Assembly: GCF_042675725.1 (NCBI RefSeq)
Contig: NZ_JBHTJN010000009.1
Coordinates: 62,001 to 126,000, forward strand
Source: Seminibacterium arietis
GTDB taxonomy: Bacteria; Pseudomonadota; Gammaproteobacteria; Enterobacterales; Pasteurellaceae
Direction of reading: 5' to 3'
Length of the DNA: 64,000 nucleotides
The position numbers and the translations under genes are program-made. Below are positions 27,769 to 35,419 of the stretch, in pieces. The notes beneath the pieces were generated by a model that saw only the letters and a list, made by a program, of their open reading frames with translations, had not been told where the DNA came from and ran no database searches. How positions within the stretch are numbered: the stretch's first letter is position 1; every line of letters begins with the position of its first letter.

Positions 27769-27810
27769 AACGGTGGGGTTTGCAAAAAATGTTGCAAATC
27801 GACCGCTCTT
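27769..27810. repeat. Degenerate ACAAGCGGT-type intergenic element between iolE and iolD
   Basis: An inner palindrome TTTGCAA-N6-TTGCAAA (27779-27798) is followed by GACCGCT and a T-run. The matching left arm has decayed (AACGGTG). It resembles the element at 24512. Confidence 0.55.
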
Positions 27811-27903
27811 TTTTTTCCCTCTCCTCTAAATCTTCTATCTATTACACGAAATAGATGAATACCTAGTCAGCTTTGAGCTTGTACTCACGGAGAGAAAAAA
27901 CGA

Positions 27904-29838
27904 TTAATATCGTCTAGCTTTCGCTAATTGTTCTTCTGCTCTTTGTCTCGCTTGTCGAACTCGTTCACTTTCAGATACTTCTGCAACTCCAACATGCCAC
28001 CAGCTACCATAGCCATGAGCCATTGTTTTAGGTAAAACTTTAACATCAATCAGCGTTGAAACTGTCTGTTGTTTTGCATCTTGCAAAGCGGCTCGTAATT
28101 CTGTTTCAGTAGTGACACGATAAGTTTTACAACCATACGCTTCGGCATTTTTTGCGAAATCAATCGGCACTAAACCGCCATTAAGCTGGTTAGCTTCGTT
28201 ATTACGGAAGCGAAATTCTGTACCAAAGCTGTCCATACCATTGCCAATTTGCAAGTTGTTGATACAACCATTAGCCATATTATCGAACAGTATCACATTA
28301 ATTTTTTTACTTTCTTGGATTGAAGTAACCAATTCTGAATGAGCCATTAAGTAAGAACCATCACCGAGCAATGCATACACTTCTTGCTCAGGACGAGCAA
28401 TTTTCACACCAACTGCTGCACTCACTTCGTAGCCCATACAGGAGTAGCCATATTCAAGGTGGTAAGTTTCTTCTCCTTTAGTTAGCCAAGTTCGTTGTAA
28501 ATCACCTGGTAAACTGCCCGCTGCTGCCACAATAATTCCATCATTTTCAATCAGTTCGTTTACAATCCCTAACACTTGCGATTGAGTAAGCTGTGAGCCT
28601 GTCAGTTTAATAAATTCGTTATGTACTGCTTTGTGGTCTAAATCATCGTTGATTTCAGGAGTGAAATTGGCGGTATATTTGATACTGTGCAAGCGTTGAA
28701 TTTCATCATTAAAATCTGATTTTGCTTGAATAATCTCATTACCCCATTGAGCTTGATAACTACTTGGCAAAGCGTCACTTAATGCTTCTAATGCTGTTTT
28801 GGCATCCGCAACCAATTGTACGCCGTCTAATTTATAAGCATCAAAACGAGCAACGTTGATATTTAAAAACTGTACTGTTGGATTTTGGAAAATCCATTTT
28901 GACGAAGTAGTGAAATCCGTATATCGAGTCCCAATACCGATCACCAAATCAGCTTCTTTTGCTAAGCGATTTGCAGCCAAACACCCTGTTTCACCGACAC
29001 CACCGACATTCAATTCATAGTCAGAAATGACCGCACTTTTACCTGCTTGAGTTTCGGCAAACGGAATGCCAAACCGTTTAGCAAACTGCTGTAACATATT
29101 GCCAGCCTGTGAATAACGAACTCCACCGCCACAAACAATAAGTGGCTTCTTCTTCGCCTGAATTAACTTCACTGCTTGCTCGATCATTGCCAATGTCGGA
29201 GGTGTACGCTCTAAACGATGAACCCGTTTTTGCAGAAAACTATTTGGGAAATCATAGCATTCAGCCTGTACATCCTGTGGTAATGCGATTGTTACCGCAC
29301 CTGTTTCTGCAGGGTCAGTGAGTACACGAAATGCGTTAATACAGGCACTCATCAATTGTTCTGGACGTTGTATTCTATCCCAATATTTGCTAACTGCTCG
29401 AAGGGCATCATTAGTGCTTATACTTAAATCATAAGATTGTTCAATTTGCTGTAACACAGGATCGGGCTGACGAGTTGCAAATACATCACCTGGTAACAAT
29501 AAAAGCGGAATGCGGTTTGCTGTTGCCGTTGCTGCGGCAGTAACCATATTTGCCGCACCTGGTCCGACAGAAGAAGTACAAGCAATAATTTTTTGACGCA
29601 AGTTCTGTTTAGCGAAACCAATAGCTAAATGTGCCATACCCTGCTCATTCCTACCTTGGTAAAGTGTTAATTTACCAGCACATTGTGCTAATGCTTGCCC
29701 TACCCCTAATACATTACCATGCCCAAAAATTGCGGCAATACCGTGCACAAATTTAATCTCTTTGCCATCCACTTCTAAGTATTGATTATCTAAAAATTGG
29801 ACTAGTGCTTGTGCGACAGTTAAACGAGTTGTTTGCAT
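27904..29838 (-). CDS. iolD: 3D-(3,5/4)-trihydroxycyclohexane-1,2-dione hydrolase
   Basis: Thiamine-diphosphate enzyme that opens the inositol ring to give 5-deoxy-D-glucuronate. The 644-residue protein has the ThDP-activating glutamate E65 in GRNEQGMAH and the ThDP/Mg motif from GDGSY to NMANG near residue 470-500. I start at 29838, where AGGGGGC gives a strong ribosome-binding site; an upstream in-frame start would add eight residues. It contains the only Haemophilus-type uptake sequence in an enzyme gene between iolB and iolE (29030-29038). It is divergent from iolC. Confidence 0.94.
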   Translation of the reverse strand: MQTTRLTVAQALVQFLDNQYLEVDGKEIKFVHGIAAIFGHGNVLGVGQALAQCAGKLTLYQGRNEQGMAHLAIGFAKQNLRQKIIACTSSVGPGAANMVTAAATATANRIPLLLLPGDVFATRQPDPVLQQIEQSYDLSISTNDALRAVSKYWDRIQRPEQLMSACINAFRVLTDPAETGAVTIALPQDVQAECYDFPNSFLQKRVHRLERTPPTLAMIEQAVKLIQAKKKPLIVCGGGVRYSQAGNMLQQFAKRFGIPFAETQAGKSAVISDYELNVGGVGETGCLAANRLAKEADLVIGIGTRYTDFTTSSKWIFQNPTVQFLNINVARFDAYKLDGVQLVADAKTALEALSDALPSSYQAQWGNEIIQAKSDFNDEIQRLHSIKYTANFTPEINDDLDHKAVHNEFIKLTGSQLTQSQVLGIVNELIENDGIIVAAAGSLPGDLQRTWLTKGEETYHLEYGYSCMGYEVSAAVGVKIARPEQEVYALLGDGSYLMAHSELVTSIQESKKINVILFDNMANGCINNLQIGNGMDSFGTEFRFRNNEANQLNGGLVPIDFAKNAEAYGCKTYRVTTETELRAALQDAKQQTVSTLIDVKVLPKTMAHGYGSWWHVGVAEVSESERVRQARQRAEEQLAKARRY

Positions 29839-29898
29839 AAAGCCCCCTTGTATGGCAACCACATAAAGCGGTTATATTTTTGTAAAAAAATGCCAAAA

Positions 29899-29914
29899 TG
29901 AAAATTTTGTTTCA
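29899..29914. promoter_or_regulatory. Candidate inositol-regulator operator 3 (iolD side)
   Basis: TGAAAATTTTGTTTCA fits TGAAA-N6-TTTCA, about 60 bases upstream of the iolD start codon. Confidence 0.55.
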
Positions 29915-29943
29915 TTATTCTATCAATAAAATTGAAAAAAAGA

Positions 29944-29959
29944 TGTGAACAACCTCACA
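29944..29959. promoter_or_regulatory. Perfect CRP core between iolD and iolC
   Basis: TGTGAACAACCTCACA matches TGTGA-N6-TCACA exactly and lies midway between the divergent genes. Confidence 0.7.
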
Positions 29960-29991
29960 TTTCTATTAATTAATTGCCTTATTTTTCAAAG

Positions 29992-30007
29992 TGAGAACAA
30001 GATCACA
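29992..30007. promoter_or_regulatory. Second CRP-like site between iolD and iolC
   Basis: TGAGAACAAGATCACA has one mismatch to the CRP core. Its centre is 48 bases from the perfect site. Confidence 0.45.
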
Positions 30008-30026
30008 GAAATCATAATTTAAAAAT

Positions 30027-30042
30027 TGAAATAAAAATTTCA
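30027..30042. promoter_or_regulatory. Candidate inositol-regulator operator 4 (iolC side)
   Basis: TGAAATAAAAATTTCA has perfect 6-bp arms TGAAAT/ATTTCA, the most symmetrical of the set, about 50 bases before the iolC start. Confidence 0.65.
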
Positions 30043-30094
30043 TTTTTGTATGATAGGTTAAGATAAAATTATTTTTCATTGAAAGGAGCATTTT

Positions 30095-32011
30095 ATGGCG
30101 ACTGTAAATCATCAAGAACGTCCACTTGATCTTATCTGTTTAGGGCGAGTAGCTGTTGATTTCTACGGACAGCAAATCGGTTCTCGTTTAGAAGAAATGA
30201 CAACATTTTCTAAGTATTTAGGTGGTTCATCAGGGAATGTAGCCTATGGTACAGCAGTACAAGGTTTGCGTTCGTCTATGTTAGCTCGAGTTGGTGATGA
30301 ACATATGGGACGCTTCCTACGTGAAGAATTAGAAAGTGTCGGTGTGGATACTAGTCACTTGATAACTGACAAGGAACGTTTAACTGCTTTAGTTATTCTA
30401 GGCATTAAAGATAAAGAAACTTTTCCATTGATTTTCTACCGTGATAACTGTGCTGACATGGCGATTACTAAAGATGATTTCAGTGAAGATTATATTGCAT
30501 CTAGTCGTGCATTAGCCATTACAGGTACTCATCTTTCCCATCCTAAAACTCGTGAAGCTGTGTTAACCGCATTAAAATACGCGGGTAGAAATGAAGTGAA
30601 ACGAGCATTGGATATTGATTATCGCCCAGTGCTTTGGGGCTTAACTTCCCTTGGTGATGGAGAAACTCGTTATATTGATAGTGTAGAAGTAACTAAATCC
30701 CTACAAGAAGTATTACATCATTTCGATGTGATTGTCGGCACTGAAGAAGAATTCCATATTGCTGGCGGTTCAACAAATACACTGACCGCATTGAAAAATG
30801 TACGAAAAGTATCAAATGCTACATTAGTGTGCAAGCGTGGAGCATTAGGCTGTTCAGTTTTTGAGGGCGAATTACCTGATGATTTAGATGGTGGTTTAAA
30901 TGTGTATGGCGTGCGTGTTGAAGTGCTAAATGTGCTAGGTGCAGGTGATGCATTTATGTCTGGCTTAATGCGAGGCTACTTAAACAATGAAGGCTGGGAA
31001 CAAGCTTGTCATTATGCAAATGCTTGTGGTGCATTAGTTGTTTCTCGCCATGGTTGTTCTCCTGCGATGCCAACAAAACGGGAATTGGACGATTATTTAA
31101 CAAGAGCTAGCAGTGTACCTCGTCCAGATCTAGATGAGCGGTTAAATCATTTACACCGTGTTACAACTCGTAAAAAACAATGGGATAATCTCTGTATTTT
31201 TGCATTCGATCACCGTAAACAAATGGTAGAAATGGCAAATAAAGTAGGGGCAAATATCGAACGTTTACCAAAACTTAAACAACTCCTACTAAAAGCGATG
31301 GAACAAACTGCCAAATTAGCTGGACTTCCACAAGATCAAGCGGGAATTTTAGCTGACACTACTTTTGGACAAGATGTACTCAATAATATTACAGGTAAAC
31401 ACTATTGGATTGCTCGTCCTATTGAAGAACCGTCGTCCCGACCATTGGAATTGGAATACGGCGATTTAGGTACACAATTATCCTCTTTTCCAAAAGATCA
31501 CGTGATTAAATGCTTAGCGTTTTATCATCCAGAAGATGACTATAATATAAAATCCGTTCAAGATCGAAAACTTAAAGAAATCTATCAAGCTTGTTGTCGA
31601 ACAGGTCATGAGCTACTACTAGAAATTATTTTGCCTTCAGATATGCCTCAAAACGAAAAGTTCTATAATCAAGCAATTGAGCACTTCTATCAACTAGGCA
31701 TTAAACCAGAATGGTGGAAATTACCTAGTGTATCAAATGAACAGTGGCAAATAATCTCCAAAACAATTGACAACTATGATCCTGATTGCCGTGGTATCCT
31801 AATATTAGGGCTAGATGCTCCTCTCGATGCCTTTAAAGTCGCTTTTGAGCAGACAAAAGGCTGTGAAAAAGTTAAAGGCTTTGCTGTTGGACGCACTATT
31901 TTCGGCAAACCGTCAGAACAATGGCTCGCTGGCAAACTTGATGATCAAGCTCTCATTAAAACTGTGTCAGAAAACTACCGCACTTTAATCGATCTTTGGC
32001 AAAATCGTTGA
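30095..32011 (+). CDS. iolC: Bifunctional 5-dehydro-2-deoxygluconokinase / DUF2090 aldolase-like protein
   Basis: Phosphorylates 2-deoxy-5-keto-gluconate at C6. The 638-residue protein joins a PfkB sugar kinase (about 10-325, anion-hole motif GAGDAF at 282-287 with catalytic D285) to a DUF2090 TIM-barrel domain (about 340-638). No separate iolJ aldolase is present in the window, and DUF2090 fused to IolC is generally taken to cleave the phosphorylated product to DHAP and malonate semialdehyde. A GAAAGGAG ribosome-binding site precedes the start. An uptake sequence lies in the last codons (31977-31985). Confidence 0.93.
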   Translation: MATVNHQERPLDLICLGRVAVDFYGQQIGSRLEEMTTFSKYLGGSSGNVAYGTAVQGLRSSMLARVGDEHMGRFLREELESVGVDTSHLITDKERLTALVILGIKDKETFPLIFYRDNCADMAITKDDFSEDYIASSRALAITGTHLSHPKTREAVLTALKYAGRNEVKRALDIDYRPVLWGLTSLGDGETRYIDSVEVTKSLQEVLHHFDVIVGTEEEFHIAGGSTNTLTALKNVRKVSNATLVCKRGALGCSVFEGELPDDLDGGLNVYGVRVEVLNVLGAGDAFMSGLMRGYLNNEGWEQACHYANACGALVVSRHGCSPAMPTKRELDDYLTRASSVPRPDLDERLNHLHRVTTRKKQWDNLCIFAFDHRKQMVEMANKVGANIERLPKLKQLLLKAMEQTAKLAGLPQDQAGILADTTFGQDVLNNITGKHYWIARPIEEPSSRPLELEYGDLGTQLSSFPKDHVIKCLAFYHPEDDYNIKSVQDRKLKEIYQACCRTGHELLLEIILPSDMPQNEKFYNQAIEHFYQLGIKPEWWKLPSVSNEQWQIISKTIDNYDPDCRGILILGLDAPLDAFKVAFEQTKGCEKVKGFAVGRTIFGKPSEQWLAGKLDDQALIKTVSENYRTLIDLWQNR

Positions 32012-32026
32012 TTCATTATTTGTTCC

Positions 32027-32052
32027 CCCCTCTTAGTCAAGAGGGGTTTATT
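32027..32052 (+). terminator. iolC terminator
   Basis: An 8-bp stem CCCCTCTT/AAGAGGGG (32027-32034 with 32039-32046) followed by TTTATT, 15 bases after the stop codon. Confidence 0.85.
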
Positions 32053-32142
32053 AAAATTTTGTTGATATGAGCCTATTATTATTAAAAATAGCGTATAATT
32101 CAGCACGTTTCCTGTTTTCAAATAAAAATTAAAGAATAAAAA

Positions 32143-32967
32143 ATGAATACACTCACTCAATTAGCTAATTTTCAAGATGAAATCCGAAAGCAGTACAACG
32201 GATTAAGCAAACGTCTCAAACAAGTAGCAAAATATATGCTGGATAATGGCAACAATGTTGTCTTTGATACTGTTTCAACTACCGCTGAACGAATTGGTGT
32301 CCCTCCTTCCACTTTAATTCGTTTTGCTAACGCTTTTGGGTTTAGTGGTTTTAATGAGATCAAACAACTTTTTCGTCAAGATATGATGGAACGTACTTCC
32401 TGTTATACTGAACGCATACAACTTTTCCGACAAATCGAGCATGTTGATGAACAAAGAAGTGAACTGAATCATATTCTGGATCTCTTTATACAAGGCAACA
32501 CTCAAGCCTTACAACAACTTGCATCACAAGCCAGTCAAGAAAATTTAGATAAAACAATAGAAATTTTAAACCAAGCTAAACGAATTTTTATAGTAGGATT
32601 AAAACGCTCATTTAGCATAGCGAACTATCTCAATTATACTTTGCACCATTTAAACTATGATGTATTTATGATCGATGGTTCAGGTGGGATGTTTGATGAG
32701 CAGCTCAGTCGCATTCGAGAAAATGATGCTGTCATTGCAATCAGTTTTTCTCCGTACGCAAATGAAACGCTAAACGTTGTAACTGCCACAGCTAAAGCTG
32801 GTGTCAAACATATTGCGATTACTGATAGCCAACTTAGCCCATTACTAGCATTCAGTGACGTATCATTTATTGTTAAAGAAGCTCAAGTTAGCGGTTTCCG
32901 CTCTCAATGTGCCACGATGACTTTGGCACAGACTATCGCCGTTTACCTAGCGTTAAGTAAAATCTAA
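32143..32967 (+). CDS. RpiR/MurR-family regulator, probable repressor of inositol genes
   Basis: Protein of 274 residues with an N-terminal HTH_6 domain (about 10-85, including the helix-turn-helix near VSTTAERIGVPPSTLIRFAN) and a C-terminal SIS sugar-phosphate binding domain (about 130-260). Inositol regulators in Salmonella (IolR) and rhizobia belong to this family. A role on the iol genes is inferred from adjacency and from the TGAAA-N6-TTTCA sites at iol promoters; no such site is seen before this gene, so it may not regulate itself. It has its own terminator. Confidence 0.85.
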   Translation: MNTLTQLANFQDEIRKQYNGLSKRLKQVAKYMLDNGNNVVFDTVSTTAERIGVPPSTLIRFANAFGFSGFNEIKQLFRQDMMERTSCYTERIQLFRQIEHVDEQRSELNHILDLFIQGNTQALQQLASQASQENLDKTIEILNQAKRIFIVGLKRSFSIANYLNYTLHHLNYDVFMIDGSGGMFDEQLSRIRENDAVIAISFSPYANETLNVVTATAKAGVKHIAITDSQLSPLLAFSDVSFIVKEAQVSGFRSQCATMTLAQTIAVYLALSKI

Positions 32968-32972
32968 TAAAA

Positions 32973-32998
32973 AACCTCAGCATTAGCTGAGGTTTTTT
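32973..32998. terminator. Bidirectional terminator between the RpiR gene and the Sel1 gene
   Basis: Stem AACCTCAGC/GCTGAGGTT (32973-32981 with 32986-32994), loop ATTA, with A and T runs on both sides. It serves both convergent genes. Confidence 0.9.
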
Positions 32999-32999
32999 A

Positions 33000-33218
33000 T
33001 TAATGTATCATCATTCTCAACATTCCTTGAACTTTAGCATCTCCTTGCTCCGCCGATTTTTGAGACCATTCAAACGCTTGCTGATAATCTTGTTCTACAC
33101 CTTTTCCATTATAATACATAAGCCCCAACATCCGTTGAGCTTTAGCATCTCCTTGCTCTGCAACTTCTTGATACAATTGAATCATTTGATAATCTGCACT
33201 ATTTTCATCAAAACACAT
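33000..33218 (-). CDS. Very short Sel1-repeat protein
   Basis: Protein of 72 residues holding one full Sel1-like repeat (about 19-54: AEQGDAKAQRMLGLMYYNGK and following) and the start of a second (AEQGDAKVQGML) before ending at MMIH. Sel1 proteins normally carry several 36-residue repeats and act as protein-protein scaffolds. A good AGGAG site precedes the start, no signal peptide is visible, and a terminator follows at once. The 18-base DNA word at 33033-33050 recurs at 33141-33158, exactly 108 bases (36 codons) away. It looks like a remnant shortened by recombination between repeats, though it may still be expressed. Confidence 0.65.
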   Translation of the reverse strand: MCFDENSADYQMIQLYQEVAEQGDAKAQRMLGLMYYNGKGVEQDYQQAFEWSQKSAEQGDAKVQGMLRMMIH

Positions 33219-33250
33219 AATTTATATCTCCTATTACTACCAATATATTG

Positions 33251-33298
33251 TTTTCCCTGTATCCACAAGATACAGGGAAAATCAAGTATACTTGATTT
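33251..33298. repeat. Two adjacent perfect inverted repeats in a gene-free gap
   Basis: A 13-bp stem with a 5-base loop (33251-33263 with 33269-33281) is followed by a perfect 20-bp palindrome (33279-33298). They lie in the 215-base gap between the Sel1 and EIIB genes. A terminator plus operator is possible; no transposase is nearby. Confidence 0.5.
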
Positions 33299-33401
33299 AA
33301 AATTGATGAAATTATAAGCAATTAAACTAATTTTTTTATGAGAATCAAAAAATATAATTGGTGAGTTTAAAGAAAAATTTACAAATGGAAAAACATCAAA
33401 T

Positions 33402-33434
33402 AAAAATAGACTTGCTCTTAGCAAGTCTATTTTT
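33402..33434 (-). terminator. Terminator of the EIIB gene
   Basis: A 14-bp stem (33402-33415 with 33421-33434) with loop TCTTA and T-rich ends on both strands, directly at the end of the EIIB coding region. Confidence 0.85.
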
Positions 33435-33673
33435 TAACTAATTAACGCTTTAATCTGATCACGATATTGTGCTGATTTTATTCCAAAAATAATTTGTTGC
33501 GTGTTACTGACTTTTACTACATCAACAGCACCCAGTTTTTTGAGCGTTGATTTATTTAATAATTTATTATCATGTAGTACAACTCTTAAACGAGTTAAAC
33601 AAGCATCTACTTGATTAATATTTTCTTTACCACCTAACGCATTGATAATATCTAAGATTGTTGTTTCAGACAT
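33434..33673 (-). CDS. Stand-alone glucose-family PTS EIIB domain protein
   Basis: Protein of 79 residues that is nothing but a glucose/N-acetylglucosamine-type EIIB domain. The phosphorylation site motif DACLTRLRV is present with the cysteine near residue 30, followed by LGAVDVVKVSNTQQIIFG. Such domains are normally fused to EIIC; here no EIIC or EIIA gene is adjacent. It could serve an EIIC encoded elsewhere, or signal by its phosphorylation state. AGGG precedes the start and a strong hairpin ends the gene, so it appears to be a complete small gene rather than a fragment. Confidence 0.8.
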   Translation of the reverse strand: MSETTILDIINALGGKENINQVDACLTRLRVVLHDNKLLNKSTLKKLGAVDVVKVSNTQQIIFGIKSAQYRDQIKALIS

Positions 33674-33862
33674 TTTCCCTCCAATATCAAATTCACTAAA
33701 CTCTTACATAATAAATTAAAAAGTTTCACGTTTGCTCATTCTACTCTCTTTATCTTGATTAGAAAAATTTTATTTTTACGATAAGGATCGCAAAATAGTG
33801 CGGTCAGAATTTTATTTTTTCTGTGTTTTCTTATAGTGAAAGTAAAAATGAAGGAAATAAAT

Positions 33863-35404
33863 ATGTCATTAGCTATCGTTTATAGTCGAGCGTCGATGGG
33901 CGTTCAAGCTCCTTTAGTCACTATTGAAGTACATTTAAGTAATGGGAAACCAGGCTTTACTCTTGTAGGATTGCCCGAAAAAACTGTAAAAGAAGCACAA
34001 GATCGCGTTAGAAGTGCTTTGCTAAATGCTAACTTCAAATATCCTCCTAAACGTATTACTGTCAATCTCGCACCCGCAGATTTACCCAAAGAAGGGGGGA
34101 GATTTGATCTTCCTATCGCTATCGGAATATTAGCCGCTTCAGGTCAAATTAATGATAATAAATTAAAGCAATTTGAATTACTTGGCGAACTCGCGTTGAC
34201 TGAAAATCTACGTGGCGTACATGGCGTTATTCCAGCTATTTTAGCGGCTAAAAAAGCTAAACGTAACCTAATCATAGCCAGTCATAACGCTAATGAGGCA
34301 GCTTTAGTTTCTGATCAAACATCTTACTTCGCTGACAATTTACTCAGTGTTGTACAATTTTTAAATGATCAAAAAAATCTTCCTATAGCGACAGTTCTAA
34401 CTAGAGACAGTACAGTAAATTTTTCCCCTTTCGTACAAAAAGACTTAACTGATATTATTGGGCAACATCATGCAAAACGAGCTTTAATTATTGCCGCTGC
34501 TGGGCAACATAATTTATTATTTTTAGGTCCTCCTGGAACGGGGAAAACGATGCTTGCAAGTCGCTTAACTACACTTTTACCTGAAATGTCTGATCAAGAA
34601 GCTATTGAAACAGCATGCGTCACAAGTTTAGTGCAAAATGAATTAAATTTTCATAACTGGAAACAACGACCTTTCCGCTCCCCACATCATAGTGCCTCAA
34701 TGGTAGCATTAGTCGGTGGTGGTACAATTCCTAAACCTGGAGAAATATCCCTTGCTCACAATGGCGTGTTATTTTTAGATGAATTACCTGAATTCGAGCG
34801 AAAAGTACTTGACGCTTTACGCCAACCATTAGAAAGCGGTGAAATTATCATTTCAAGGGCAAATGCAAAAATTCGTTTTCCTGCACGTTTTCAGCTAATT
34901 GCCGCAATGAACCCAAGTCCTACAGGACACTATACGGGTACGCATAACCGCACTTCACCATAACAAATTATGCGTTATTTAAATCGGTTATCAGGTCCCT
35001 TTTTGGATCGCTTTGATCTATCAATTGAGGTACCTTTACTACCTCAAGGAACATTGCAAAATCTCTCTAATTCAGATAATAGGGGCGAAAATTCCGCTCA
35101 AGTGCGGTCAAAAATTCTAAAAATTAGAGAAATTCAGTTAGCCAGAGCAGGAAAAATTAACGCTCACTTGAATAGCAAAGAAATTGAACGGGATTGTAAA
35201 ATCTCAACTCAAAATGCAATTTTCCTAGAAAATACGTTAACTAAATTAGGATTATCTGTACGGGCTTATCATCGTATTTTAAAAGTTTCACGTACTATTG
35301 CGGATCTCAATGGGGAAAATCAAATATCTCAACCTCACTTAGCAGAAGCTTTGAGTTATAGAGCAATGGATCGTTTATTGCAAAAATTATCAAAAAATCT
35401 GTAA
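33863..35404 (+). pseudogene. comM: comM, Mg-chelatase-like AAA+ protein, interrupted by an in-frame stop
   Basis: ComM is a hexameric AAA+ helicase that drives branch migration when incoming DNA is integrated during natural transformation. The N-terminal chelatase-like domain (about 20-140), Walker A GPPGTGKT (222-229) and the NPSPTGHY segment are intact, but codon 367 is TAA (34961-34963) where relatives have CAA (glutamine, in SPQQIMRYL). The same frame then resumes with QIMRYLNRLSGPFLDRFDL and runs to 35404, giving 513 codons, the normal length. One base change explains it. The ATG at 34970 lacks a ribosome-binding site. A Haemophilus-type uptake sequence lies six bases before the stop. 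Start at 33863 has AAGGA upstream. Confidence 0.88.
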
Positions 35405-35419
35405 AAAGGATTTTTAATC

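Noticed and set aside
33003..33317. Open frame of 104 codons antisense to the Sel1 gene
   Set aside because: The Sel1 repeat with its AGGAG site on the other strand is the better explanation.
33219..33433. Insertion-sequence remnant between the Sel1 and EIIB genes
   Set aside because: The inverted repeats are local hairpins; I see no transposase fragment and no target-site duplication.
34970..35404. Separate 144-codon gene after the comM stop
   Set aside because: It is the C-terminal part of ComM in the same frame, begins without a ribosome-binding site, and is better described as the tail of an interrupted gene.
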